Source: Zerene cesonia (taxonomy: Eukaryota; Arthropoda; Insecta; Lepidoptera; Pieridae). Taken from it: DNA of 64,000 nucleotides. Of this stretch, positions 24,293-37,400 are shown in pieces. Numbering within the stretch: position 1 is the stretch's first letter; each line of letters starts with the position of its first letter. The position numbers and the translations under genes are program-made. The DNA lies in the NCBI RefSeq assembly GCF_012273895.1, contig NC_052108.1, positions 8,866,001-8,930,000 of the forward strand. Reading direction: 5' to 3'. A model generated the notes under the pieces. It worked only from the letters and a program-made list of their open reading frames with translations, searched no databases and was not told where the DNA came from.

Positions 24293-26479
24293 CGCCTCAA
24301 ATTTATTTACATAGCAGTATAAGTATTATATATATTATATTTAATTCAATTAGATAAATGATACATAAAAATCAGTCAAGTATATCTAGCTTTACTAAAA
24401 TAAATTTTTTATACACCGGAGGCTATTTTTTAGGTTACCATTTAACATAAATAGTTTCTGCGAAAGAGCAAATACAAGGTATTTAGAATTAAGAGATTGA
24501 TTAAATAAAACTAACAATCAAAACTTACCATTTTGACCAGAATCCACACAATACTACCCCTTATTTCACCTATTTTTATCCTGATTATCTCTCATTATGC
24601 TAACAAACGGTATCATTGTTGAAGCTTATTTTTATTCTATTTAATCCACATATTGTGAGGCTTAACTCAGTAACAAAGAAGTGTTAAACCAGTCATTGAT
24701 ATCCCGGTGACAATATGGATATATTTACAGTCATAAATCATTGTTTGAATATTTAGAAATGTGGTTTTTACAGTTACTTCAAACAATGGAGATTAAATGG
24801 TTAGGTGTAGTTCAGATATAATGAGTTAGTTTGTTTTTAAATAAAGTACATACAACTTTTTAATTCATTGCGTTGTTTTTTATTGTTAATTAACCTAAAT
24901 TAAATAGTGCATTATAATAAAATAAAAAATCGATTAATTTTTATTGGTGATAGCTGTAAATGATGTTTTGATCTAGTTTTAGAGTGGTTTTTAGATAAGC
25001 GAGTTTTTTTAATATTGTTTTTTTCTAATTACAGGTAAAACATCTTCCGAGCATCGAGTCTAACGGTTAGCCTGCTATTCTAATTATCTTTTTGAAACTT
25101 GGCTATTAAAATTATGTATCTTACACTATAAATTATAATCTATTACTATACCAAAATTCATCCAGACTGGTCCAACCGTTTCATGGAGAACTGGCGCATT
25201 TATAATATACCTAAAAAGGCATGCTTATTTAGGTATTTTACCCACGGTCTTTAGGAAAACCTCATGTTAAGAAGCAACAAGAAAACCCCGCACCGTGTAT
25301 TTTCAAAACTCTAGTTATAATCTGCACATGCACAGTTATCTTTAGATATAATTCTTAGAATATTCAAACAGGTATGCATCTTCTTTTCGATGCGTAAATA
25401 AAAAGCAACCTTGCCACTACGACAGAGAGGTTAATTTTAAATGCTAAAGGTACATTTTCTATTAGTACAGTCGGGTCGAGAGGTCAGCCCTCTCGGCGAA
25501 GTATAGAATATGCCTCAATTGTCTGATGTTGAGAACCAAAGGTACAGTTTTGTAGAAAATATAGGTAGGTATGCGAAATGTTTTGCGGTGAATTTCAGGT
25601 TTTGTCTTCGTGAGTGTACAAGTATTATTAATTATATAGCTACTACTAGGAAACTGCTGTAATTTTACTCGAGTATACATTATTAATACATATTTATACG
25701 ATAGCGATTACTAATATAAATTTTCGTCCCGTACATCACCCCATTCAAAGTAATCCGTCTGTTTCTCCAAGGGTTGGTCTATCTCTACGGAAAAGTTCTT
25801 CAACGATTGATTATCCATAACGAAGCATATGCATACACACTTTTATATACTTACATATTAGAGAAAAAAACTTAAACCAAATTATATCCAAAACAGACAA
25901 ACATATAAACATATAAGATCATATTTAATAGTCCGTGAGTAAAATTAAGTATCAAATGATTTCTAAAACCATTATTTAATCGAACCCGGAACCAAACTAA
26001 AGGCATAAGTTCCACATCTTAACATTGACGCACAAATAATCTTGTGTAATGGTTAATTTCATCAATAGCAGTTAATCGGTTCCAGATGAAGTGTGAAGGA
26101 GTTACAGCACGTTCTATTTCACTGTACCGTTATCTCTTTATCGTTGAATCGTATAAAAGTTATTAAATGGCTAATATTATATCTGTATTTTATTTTAAAG
26201 ACGTTAGAAGAAGATGTTATTAGTAAAATCGTAGAATATGAAATACTTATTAAAGATATCAAAAAAATGTTCTTAGGGCCAGAGATAATATTTTCAATCT
26301 AATTAGGCCAGGCCCTCATGAGAAGCGCCTTCATAATCAGCTTTTATTGTCTACGTCCCAAAATTTAAAGTTTTCTAGATAGCATACTATTTACCTGAAT
26401 ATATCATAGTTTTTTTTTACATAATAAGGCTCTTTTACACTAGTACTATAGAGGAAGAATTTGTATTTTTGTTTTTTTT
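24293..26479. other. Gene-free stretch
   Basis: No gene supported. A small repeat remnant with CCAAAATTCATCCAGACTGG lies at about 25130-25195. Nothing else recognised. Confidence 0.5.
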
Positions 26480-26607
26480 TTGCAATGGATAAACTCAAAA
26501 ACTACTTGATCGATTTTAAAAATTCTGTCACCAGTAGAAAGCTGCAACTTCACTTAATGACATGGGCTATATATGCACCCCCAGCAAAGCCGAGGCGAAC
26601 AGCTAGT
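26480..26607 (+). repeat. CTAGTT-ending lepidopteran repeat fragment
   Basis: The words AAAACTACTTGATCGATTTT and AGCCGAGGCGAACAGCTAGT mark the usual '…GCCGGGGCGAACAGCTAGT' end of lepidopteran interspersed elements. Confidence 0.7.
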
Positions 26608-26867
26608 TCATAATGTTTACATAAAAGTATAGATATCCGCATTAGCACGACAATCTTCCACAAGCCACACTTAAAATTATTAACACAGTAATTACTTAAA
26701 AACATTATTTTCTACAAATAAGGTCACTAATAAACCTGAGGCTGCCACAGATTCTAAAATGCTACCAAAAATCAAGTTTCCTTCGAAACTCAAAAAGAAT
26801 CGTTACAATTAGTTAACGACCAACGGAGTTATCGAGTACCTAACAGAATGAGAATGAGAAATGAGAA

Positions 26868-27190
26868 TCCTTTTTTTTATGTCACACTCGGCAATGGAGC
26901 TGGTGGGACGCCTGATGGTAAGCGCTACCGCCGCCCATGAACATTTGGAGAGGCATAAGGTCCATGGCAGACCTTACACAAATGGATTGCCGACTTTAAA
27001 TTGGGTAGGGATTAAAAAATGACTGGCAAGAGGAAAAGACTTAAAGGAAGGAAGGACTGGGAAGGGTAAGGAAAAGGATATGGGCCTCCGGCTGCCCCAC
27101 TGGGGGTGTAATACTTATTGCGATGCTTATGCTTACCACGATGCGAGCTGGTCCAATTCATGTCGAGGCGTGTTCGACTACCACATACTA
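26868..27190 (+). repeat. Lepidopteran LINE/SINE-type repeat, ~320 bp
   Basis: The copy starts with a T-run then ATGTCACACTCGGCAATGG, includes GACGCCTGATGGTAAGCG, 'GAAAAGGATATGGGCCTCCG' and 'GCGAGCTGGTCCAATTCATG', and ends near TTCGACTACCACATACTA. This order of words is familiar from abundant lepidopteran repeats. No intact frame. Related fragments lie at 9222, 15625 and 35366. Confidence 0.75.
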
Positions 27191-27764
27191 AACTACTATT
27201 TTGAGGTTAAAAAAGGTGATATATAACCCACATCCATTTATGTGTAAACACTGGCACTCAACACACTTAAGGAGAAAAAAAAACAGTAATATCCAAAAAT
27301 ATTACTGCACACCGATAATAACTGATAATAGCATGAAATTACTCACAATGATTTATTGAGCGCTAAATTTCATTACAAAAAATAGCCTAGAAACTAAACA
27401 GTATGTAATACAGAGTATAATTATGATTAAATAAATGGTAAGCTGTAATCTACGTGTAATTGTATACCATCAAGCTTAACCGTGGGCACCGCGAATTAAC
27501 TCTATTACAAATATATTACAGTATGGAGGGGGTTTATTAGTTGATGTACTCATTTCAAGTGCATATAGATTTGTTTGAAACGCTGAATTAAACCGAAAGG
27601 TTAATGTTACTATTCGAATAAAACGTATTGAGATATTGAATGGCACATAGATTTTGTCTATGGAACGTTCGAGAATTTATTATTGGAAGAAGTTTAAAAA
27701 TGTTATGGGGATAATAAGTTGCTGAAAGCTGGGGTGTATTGCGAGATTATTTGTTTATAACCTA

Positions 27765-27910
27765 CTAGCTTTTGGCCGCGGCTTCGTTCGCGTTAATTTC
27801 GGAGTAGTTATCCTCTTGAATATCTCTATCTGTAAAACCCCATCAAAATTAATCGCTTGTTTAGTTTTAAAAATCTAAGCAAACATACATAGGGACAGAC
27901 ACGGGAAGAG
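27765..27910 (-). repeat. CTAG-terminal lepidopteran repeat, reverse orientation
   Basis: Begins ACTAGCTTTTGGCCGCGG, then CTTCGTTCGCG, and ends near AACATACATAGGGACAGAC, the typical reversed layout. Confidence 0.7.
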
Positions 27911-30607
27911 ACATATAGTAGGTAGGATGAACCCGGAAAACTAATTAAATCTAGCTTAAAAATTGCAATAACTATTTCACCAATAATCTATTACTATGTG
28001 TGTTAATTTTTGTTGAGCCGGTACGAGCTAATGTTGCATATATTGACCTATCCTTACATCAGTATTACAGCTATTAAATATATCTATGACGTCACATCTC
28101 CGTACAGAATCACGGTACCGATTGTGTAACAGAATAAAATCAATAACGTGTGAACCATCGCCTACGCCCCTTATCTTCTATTGTTCTTGCTTTCACGATA
28201 TCAAGATATGTGAATTAATCTTCGTGTTACATTTTTTTTTATTTATAATCTGTGATCAGCGCCCGCCAGTTTGACTATGATATGTTTTAAATTTAGAACG
28301 TTTATGGAAATAAAATTTTTGATAGTTTTTTGACCATATTTATAGTCCCGTGATAGCGATTTTTATCCTGGTTATGTTTCACAGCGAAGATAGAGCCATG
28401 TACACACAAAAATACATATTTTGGATAAAAGTGTATTTAGTGAGAAATCGATGAAATGTATTTCATAAGACATCGCAGGACTTGACGTCAGCATGGAAAT
28501 AATTTACAATTTGTTCTGATTTTATTGATCAATTTGTGTTAAATTACGAAATCCATCAGTACACGAATGTAATAATTAATCATAATATAATGTCAGTTAA
28601 ACTGCTTCAAACTAATTACGATTAGTAATTTCTAATATATAATAGCTGCTTAACAATTCCTTTTATTGTTTTCAATTAAAATTTAATTGTTTATACCATT
28701 CGATGTATTTTGGTTGCTTTATAAATCGTGTGAACTAAAATTTTCTATTAAATACAGTGCTTCCAGCAGCCACGGTGTTAGATTAAACAAACATTTAAAG
28801 CGTCTATAAAAAGCAGATCTATCAATTCATAGCTACACATAAACAAACCAACACCGTAACATGGACCAAAATATCTGATTAGCCTTCGTATCAACGTAAC
28901 ATTGAACATAACTCAAGTATGAGCGATACTCAACTCAATACATTGAATATATTTTGAAAGCAAAATTCAGTTCCCACGTCATCGCCTACGCGAGGCTGAC
29001 GCATGCCTGTATCAATTTAGACCATGAGCCTGCTATTACAACAATAACATTTATATATAACTATAATGCATTTTTTGCCTTTTAATTGTTACTTGAGCCT
29101 GCTAATTTAATCGAATCCGGATTGTAAAATATCAAGAGAGATAGGTATTACGTAAGGTTCTTGTATGTATGTATGGTTGTGTAACATTAATATTAATGCA
29201 CATTCTTCTCAAATTTACGCGAGAACCTTCTAACCTTATGATAAACTTGTATGCGTCTCCAAACTCAAGTCGCATTAAATTTGGTATATGGAGGGAAATG
29301 CTTTTAATATTGACAAATAGGGATGTGGTGCGCGTGGATTACGAGTTATATCAAATGACATTACTCTAAATTAAACTAACTTTTATGTTTCATTAAATTA
29401 GGAAGTAATTAGTGTACAAGTTAGAATTATTTAAAAAAGGTCTCTTTTCATGAAAAAATGTCTATTATTAACGACCTGACATCATTGAAAATCAATTCAA
29501 TTACAATAATTTATTAAAACTTAAAAATTATGTGTTATTCAAGTGCTGTTATACAATCAATGAATATATTAACGAAAAAATATAGCTTTATCTTTCGGTC
29601 TAAATGAAATTGTTAATATAATAAATGAACCATTTAACATCATGTACTAACAGACCCATTGATATTATTGCCATAGAATATAATATTTTGTAACATGTTA
29701 TAATAAATAAATGTTCATTATAATGTTTTAAATTAACCATATCTTAAGCTATTATCTTGTACTTTGATAACATTCCCTCCGCAGTTACGGAGGTGAGAAT
29801 GTGAATAATTCACTAATTGATACCTCTCTTATTTATATTGAGATGTTAAACCTTCTGCGATTTAGCACGACTTAACATCCAATTGATTTAAGACCTAGAA
29901 TTGTAATTTGACATGGGTATTTAGTGTTTAGGCATTAAAATAGTATTCTAGTTATCTTCTAATTGTAATTGAGTTCTAGATTAAACATAAGAATATTTTA
30001 TTTATTAAATTTTGAAAGATAATTAATTGTACAATTAAACAAATTTACCTGAAGTGAAGTTCTATTGTATAAAACAGGCTTGGTCAAAGATAGTTATTTC
30101 GGACATCTTGGACCAAGCCAAAAGAATAAGATGATTGGTTCTTATACATTATTTAATGTGTACATAATAAAGTAGTAGTGTATAATAATTTAATGAAATA
30201 CTATCTTAAAACAAATATCAGAAATGACTTGTTAATTTTATGCGTTATATCTTCTTATTTATAGTCCTTTGAGATCTTAAATATAGTGTACCGATTGAGA
30301 TAAAACGATGTAACTTATGTGCAATTAATATAACCCCATTACAGACGTGGATGCTCGTAAATAAACATACATCAGCAGTGGTATAGCACTTTAGAATATA
30401 TGATACAATTAGACTTCTATACTGTAAATATAAGGATCCTTTCGCATTCACTCGATCGTCAAATAAACATTGACTGTTTTTGTTTTAATCAACTGAATGG
30501 ATTCAGATGATACTGTTTCTATAAATAAATCATGATTTCAAATTATTTAAATTTACTTTTATAACACATTTAATTTACAGTAATTTTCAAGAAACCTTAG
30601 TTTTGTA
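27911..30607. other. Gene-free stretch
   Basis: No gene supported. CRE palindromes TGACGTCA occur at 28087-28094 and 28483-28490, and a Su(H)-type TTCCCACG at 28971-28978. Short open frames here have no recognisable content. Confidence 0.5.
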
Positions 30608-30822
30608 ATAAAAAAGGTGTGTGTGCGATTAACACACTATACAAGTGAAACTTCAGTAAATCAACAAAAGAATGAGATGAATATATATAAAACATAAAAT
30701 AGTATGTATATTTCCGTCTCATTCTTTGCCGGCTTCATTCTACACATTTTTGTATTTGTGTCTCTTACCTGTCGTTTTTCCGTTGCATCAGGTTTGAAAT
30801 CACAAAAGTTTCACTTCAAATA
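30608..30822. repeat. MITE-like foldback with nested inverted repeats
   Basis: AAGTGAAACTT at 30643-30653 is matched in inverse by AAGTTTCACTT at 30806-30816, and inside them AAAGAATGAGA at 30667-30677 is matched by TCTCATTCTTT at 30717-30727. The flanking wording GGTGTGTGTGCGATTAACAC and TGCATCAGGTTTGAAATCAC is familiar from lepidopteran dispersed repeats. No transposase is present, so a non-autonomous element is the likely reading. Confidence 0.5.
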
Positions 30823-31102
30823 ACTTTAATCGTCTATTTATGCAAAATTTCATTCACATAATGTGTTCATACAATTCCAAGCTAAAACTCTAACATTACA
30901 AGAACAGAGAGTATTGAACAACGGTTATTTGACTCGTAAATGCTTCCAGAAGTTACAATTAGGATTCCCATAGATGGTACTATTAGCGCGCACACGAATC
31001 GCTCCAAGCGAACTATCTTTCCCACTGTTCTTCGTTCTTACAAACAAATGTCAGTTCTAGATATTTTGTATCTGTGCGAAAGAATCCGCGATTTTAAAAA
31101 AC

Positions 31103-31170
31103 GTTCTAGAAGTTTCTGACGCCACGAGGCGATGGTCTATATATAAACAGCCTTGTTTTGTATATGGCAG
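31103..31170 (+). promoter_or_regulatory. Heat-shock-type promoter signature (HSE plus TATA box)
   Basis: GTTCTAGAAGTTTC (31103-31116) is a perfect three-unit heat-shock element: TTC at 104, GAA at 109 and TTC at 114, each five bases apart. TATATAAA follows at 31140-31147, 24 bp downstream, the relative position seen in hsp promoters. Transcription would start near 31170. No open reading frame of useful length follows on the + strand for more than 2 kb, so the product, if any, would be non-coding or the promoter is a relic or part of a repeat. Motif-based inference. Confidence 0.35.
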
Positions 31171-34100
31171 AATAAGCGCCGGATTTATTATTATTTTGCT
31201 GACGGAATAAAAATATCATATGTCATAAAAAAAACCAAATAAGGAGAAAATCTATTCATAATGTGAATTAAATTCTATCCTTATGCTATTGTTATTTGTC
31301 ATAACGATGCATTTAAACAAAATATATTCGACATAAAACCATTTATTTGTGAAACATTGGCAATTTGTAAATAACATTAAAATATCATAAAGAAAACGGT
31401 AAATACAATCGTAACATGATAAAGCAGATCGGATCGCATAAATTTAGAGTATATTTCAATATTATGTATCAATGATATTTATCAAAGATAAAACATAGAT
31501 ATTAGATAGTCATCTTAAATTTTAAGTTTTATTGGCCGGTCGGGGCGTGTATAACCGGATAACTTTAGATCTTAGAGATAAAAATCTTGCCACCTGATTT
31601 ATTTAATGTAAATAAATAAACGCAGTCGCATGTAAGTCGTGTAATTACGATTTACCAAGAACGTATCAGAATAATTAGGTATTAAATTATCGGATTTACC
31701 TTTCAAGGCGAAACTAATGAAGACGTTATATTTTAGAACTTTTTGAAATGCTTGCAAAACTTCAGTTGTAATATATATAGTTATTAATTATACCTGTTTA
31801 TTTTTATATAAAATCTCATATATTTAAATCAAAGATTATTGTAAAATATAAATATGAAGCATGTTTACAAATTAATCAATAATTCAGATAAATCAATTTA
31901 ATGTTATTCAATCAAAAAGTACCGTTATAAAAATTTTATTTCACTCAACCCAATGAAAACGAACAGATGTCCTCGAAAATTCAATTTATTAGTATCGAAA
32001 ACAATAAATCTTCGAAAATAACTATTAGCGCATACGTTGATCATATCAAAGTGTCCCATGGCGAAAACAAAACGCGCACCGTGATTCCTTGAAACCCTTG
32101 GGGTCACGAGATTTATTTGTACAAAATACAACTCTATCGTAAGGTCACAGAGCACACATTGCATCAGTTAAACACAAACCACCCGCAGCGAACGTTAGCA
32201 AAGCGATATGGAGAACAAAATATCAATTTTTAAAATAATAAAATCTTAGAGCGATCACACGACGTCACTTTAACAAATTTCATTTTGCCAACCGTTCACG
32301 ACACGTGTTCATATATAAACTTTATTTCAACGCAATAAAGTTCTCAATAAATTATTCACATGCAATATAAAACCGGCCGGGTCGCACGAAATCGCATAAA
32401 TTCGAATAAAAACGTCAAAAATGTATTCACAAGATTATAATCACGATGATAGTAATAATACGATGAAATTCGAAATAAATAAAAATAAAGTGATACGTGC
32501 GGAGTATCAAGAATTAGTGTTGTTTATTGCAGGTCTTTTATATAGCACTTTATTTTATGAGCAAACGGGTACTTAGTATAAATTTAAAGGCCACCTAGAC
32601 ATGTGTTTCTACTTTTAATCGGATAAATGGTAGGGCAACGTATATTCACGTTTATGTGTGAGGTTGCTTGAAATACACGTAACAAATATTACAGATATAG
32701 AAACACTGTTTTCTGTTATTTTTAAATGATAGTGTGCATTTTTTATAGAAAACCTTTTTGCTATGAATATATTACACAAACAACAAACGCTGCCCTATAA
32801 ACTGTAATAGATACAATGTAATTTACATAAAACAAATTTGATTATGTTCATGTAAATAAACTTTTTTATCAGATCTATTTGTAGCATTTAAAAGAGCAAA
32901 ACCGGTAAATTGACTTTTTTTACGTAATTATCAGCATCTCAAACTACTACAACAAAAAACGCATTAGATATATTTCAAGTACTTTATTTAATCTGTGCCA
33001 CAAGATAGGACGTATTATTACCCGCCAGGAAATCAGTTGACCCCGTCAATATGACATTGCAAAACGCGCCTTTTTGTGAACAATTGTCATTCACAATGAC
33101 AGGTGCGTGACGTATATAAGTATGAGAACACAAATTGTAAAAAATACAGACAGCACAAAAAAAAATGAACGGAATTCCTTTTTTGAATGAAAAAAAGAAA
33201 ACAAATATCTAGCGTGTAGCTGACACAATAAACAGTTCATAGATATGAAATATCTCCGCATTAGCATACGGTAACATACGGGCGTGTGGTCACGGGCCTT
33301 ATTGTAAATCCCAGGGCCAATTATTTCGCGAATTATTGCGCCGAGTGTCGTTATAATTCTTTAACCTTCGCCCTTAACGCAAAAATAACTAATTTAGTTT
33401 ATGCTTAGAGATGTTCTTGTATTGTTTTATTCTACTTTACGAGTTAGAATTGGATGGTATGTTTGCATTGTCTACTTGGATAATATTTAGACATTTTTCA
33501 TTTTTGAAATCGTTCTTTTATAACGAGGAAATAAGTGAGTTTTATATCGAATTTAGATCCAACATTTCATTGAAAAATAAAAAAAATAAAAATAATAATG
33601 AAAGATAACATAACTATCAAACTTTGACAATCGATGAAAACTAAGATAGAAACTAAAGTATTATTTATTTGCCCATATCATTAAACTATATTAAGAAGTA
33701 TTCTAAAGATATTGTCAGTAATTAATAATAAGTTATACTCATTGATAGATTTGCTATATTTTATTCAGTTAAACTATTTCAATGCAGATTTGATATCGGA
33801 GCTTGAGAATATATTAACATACAATCCGGGCTTTTCAATAAATGTGCTTGTTCTTAAACTTGAGATGAGAGAAAATGAGAATGGCAACCTAGGACACGTC
33901 TATAATGGCCACAGTTTAGCGACAAACATTAATTGTATTACTGCTTGCACTTATTATTCTGTGGTATTACTTCAATGGTTCGGTTATTATAAGGACTTTT
34001 AAATGTGCTTCTGTATATAGAATTAAGATTACAGTACGATGGGCTTGAAAACTCACTTGTTTGACAAACTGAATCATTACATTGATCTTTGTTTATATCA

Positions 34101-35365
34101 ATATATCAATTATCCCTATTCAAAGTTAATGAGAATAATGAAATAACACGTCTTCAGACGTTCCATCCTGAACATAAAGGCACTTTTGATACAAACCCGG
34201 ATGCGTTTCTCTCGCATGCTTTATCGAAATATCAACAAACTGAAATCTCAGTACAATGCAAGTAAAACTAAATAACCGCGCCCATTGTGGAACACACCAC
34301 GCGTGAAAGGTTGGGCTCATCCCGTGACCCCTTGAAAGTGCACCTTTAAAACGCAACCTCAGTCTGATTTCAACCCTAACACCTGTTCTTAGGATACCTT
34401 TTCGGACGGTATCAGAAGTCGCAATCGAAAGTGCCAAGGAAAACTAGCCCCTATTAACTGGGCAATAAGGATATGAGGCTTAGATGAATCTAGAAAGTCT
34501 GACTCCTTAACCTCTTGAATAAGTAATCGTAATTTTTGATAGTGAATTATTTATTTACTTGCCGCGTTTAAGATTGCATTCAAATTAAAATGCACCTGGT
34601 AGTGTTTATTTGTAATTTTTTAAGACTTTCAAGTTTACAAACTACCCACAATTAAAAAAAAAATGTTGTATTTTTGGAATTCTAGAACACTGAAAAAGAG
34701 TATAAGGGTTCTTAACTTAATGGAAGCTTAATCACTACACAAAAACGGAAGAATTTGGCGGGAAACGAGTTTTGAACATCTTTCAATTTACTTAAAAAAA
34801 ATTAATGTTATGCTGCTTATAATTATCTAGGCTCCATCGTCTATACGCTGCTTAAAAAATATACGTGATATTAGATTTGTGGTCCGAAAATACAAGAATT
34901 CAAATTTGTTCTTTACTGAAAAATTAAACTATTTCCACTCTACTCCACCACTGAGCCACATGCCATCAAATCTAGCCTCTATCACCATAACAACAAAGCT
35001 CACTTCCTCCCAACAGCCGCTAACTCAAACACAAGGTTTTCCACCAAAAAGCGTCTATTAATCGCAAATTATAATCAGTCACGGCGGAAAGCGGCGGAAG
35101 TGTCGCAAGGCGGACGCCGTCACCGACCGATGTGTGTCAATGGTTGGCCTGTCATTTGTGTTCATGCAGTGTGATACTGCAATTGGTTTCAATGTTACGA
35201 GGCTCTTCGGATGTTGCTTCATTTCTGAAAAATCATATATCTATAAGCGCTTTTTATACTTATAAGTATCACACGGATTGCCTATGTATTTGTGTTTTCT
35301 ACCACTGTCCCCCTTTATGTCATGTGCCTGGTCCATTCTGGCCACATCCGTAACATTATGTTATA
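31171..35365. other. Gene-free stretch
   Basis: No gene supported. At 33085-33101 TGTCATT-CAC-AATGACA is an inverted repeat, followed at 33113-33120 by a TATA-like TATATAAG. At 35084-35120 a CG-rich patch has GGCGGAA twice. The 103-codon minus-strand frame at 34126-34437 has no recognisable domain. Confidence 0.5.
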
Positions 35366-35425
35366 GACGGGCAGCGCTTTTGTTTTCAACCAAGCAAAGC
35401 GTCTGCTCGTTTGCCTTCCAATATC
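35366..35425 (-). repeat. Lepidopteran repeat fragment, reverse orientation
   Basis: The words 'AAAGCGTCTGCTCGTTTGCC' and 'TTCCAATATCGTAAAAAA' are the reversed start of the type of element seen at 26868. Confidence 0.5.
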
Positions 35426-36009
35426 GTAAAAAATGTCCCCAAAATCTAAGGAGACTGCATGTTATTGATTCAGTTTTATAACAATATTTTCTCGATTGAC
35501 GTGATTCCTTTTGAGTTTGATAGGTAATTGTAGTCATTTGATCACGTTTTAGAATTGACCGTGGTACTTTCTTCCCCGGGAACGCCGCTGACCTTTTTTC
35601 TAGATGGGAATTATAGTACCTTCGAATTTAAAATTGGAATGTTTCATTTATCTCACCTCTGCCCCGACTTAAACTAGTTATAACTGTAGATAATATACTC
35701 TTGAGTCTAGTCAATAACCTATTGTATTACCATTCCTATATCTACCACACGAATATAAAACCTTATAGCTTTTATTATATAACCATAGATAGAACGGAAT
35801 GTGGTATAATGTGATTTATTGAGTAATTATTGTTAAAGATAGATAAGGGTTTAGTATAGAAACATGTCCAAAAAACGTTAAACTCATAACCAAATTCTTT
35901 ACCTATTATAAGTTACTTATTCGCTTATTTATTTATATTTGTCTACCGACATTTAGTTACCATACCACCTGTGCAATATACAGATAAATATAAATAAATA
36001 AGTCAGTCC

Positions 36010-36150
36010 GAGGTGGTGCAGATCGTAATCCGACGACGCGCGCACCGTTTGACACATGAATGCGCCACTCATCCATATTTGATCTATAGATCGCGGACGT
36101 ATAAGATCTATGATCTATGCGGCGGCGCTGTGTGATCTAGATTGCTGAAC
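36010..36150. promoter_or_regulatory. CG-richer island with clustered GATCTA words
   Basis: Within 64 bp there are TGATCTATAGATC (36080-36092), AGATCTA at about 36104, TGATCTAT (36111-36118) and TGATCTAGATT (36133-36143). The last resembles the published Knirps binding consensus, read on the other strand as AATCTAGATCA. The patch also has CGTAATCCGACG (bicoid/orthodenticle-like TAATCC). It could be an enhancer, possibly with autoregulation, or a promoter: a donor-like AAG|GTAAGG lies downstream at 36450/36451. No experimental support. Confidence 0.3.
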
Positions 36151-37280
36151 TAATTTCTTAGTTTAGTGCTGATTCTATGAATTTAAAGGCGAGTATGACA
36201 ATAAATGTAAGCTCGTATTAGCATTACTAGTTTGTATCTGTAGTTGGCGTGTTTCCTGTATAAATGGGAAAACACCTTTTACATTTACAATTAAATAAAT
36301 CGTTTATTGCGTAACAATACATAGATTCAACACAAATCAAAAACGACAAACGCCTTAGGAAAACCCTGTGCTAGAGACGATCGACTCCTTCCAGATTGTT
36401 TTAACACATTATTTTAAAAAAGTACAGAACAAAGACTGTTATTTAAAAAGGTAAGGACAGTAATAACCAGTCGTAGTAGTTAGTCTTTTTTATATAAAAC
36501 AGTAACTATATATACATTATTACTGGCCGAGTCTCAAAATCCGTTCATTTGATTTCGCCTGAAAGAGTAACAATCATACAAACTGTTTATTCTTACAACT
36601 AATTATTACATATCTAATGAAATACAGTAATCGCACATCTATTTTCTAAATAAGATGCAGAAAAACATTCCAACTATAACTGCAAGTAACCTCCGAAGCA
36701 GTCCTTTAAAAACTTTACAGTAAATATTACTTTCATTTGCATTCCTGCATATATCTTATCAAATAAACTTATAAAACAAAGTTTACCAGCTCACAATTCA
36801 CAAATAACAAACGAATCGCAAACACAAACAACCAAAACCACAAAGCGAGTAACATAACCGAAAATGTCATACAAACAGCGTCTCAAATTATGGTACATTT
36901 CGCAAACTAAACGGGCCATCGTATTGGCCTTTGACCAACCTTGTATCTGATGCCGTCCTGCGACCTTCCCGCTAATAGTTGATCATCAAATACATATTAC
37001 AAGTTTGCACAATTTAACTTGTTTCTAAATGTATTACGTTTAATAATGAACAGAAGCTCGGGATCGCTAGATGTAGGTATATTTATAAGCAGTTTCAAAT
37101 GTTTATGTTTTATGGATCTGCTTTAGGAGCACGTGGTAAATGATAAGACTATTTTATGCCGAAAGTGGTTCTAAAAGAAATCTAAATGAATAAATAAATG
37201 TTACAGTTCTTATTTATAAAAAAATGTCGCTTTATTTTTATTTGTAATCACAATAAAGTGACGAATAATGTTAATTACTC

Positions 37281-37400
37281 AAACTCAATCATTTATTTAT
37301 TCAATTAAACTTCTTATAGAAGCACTTTCGAATTGTCATTTTACACAGTTTTTACATTAACCACCGGTTCGGAAAGCAGTTTCTACAGAGAATAAAAGGC
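37281..37400 (+). repeat. Dispersed LINE-tail-like repeat (copy 2 of 3)
   Basis: Words CATTTATTTATTCAATTAAA, TTCTTATAGAAGCACTTTCG, and CCACCGGTTCGGAAAGCAG align in order with 2806-2895 and 48852-49090. Confidence 0.75.

Noticed and set aside
34126..34437. 103-codon minus-strand frame
   Set aside because: No recognisable motif, no splice or promoter context; treated as chance.
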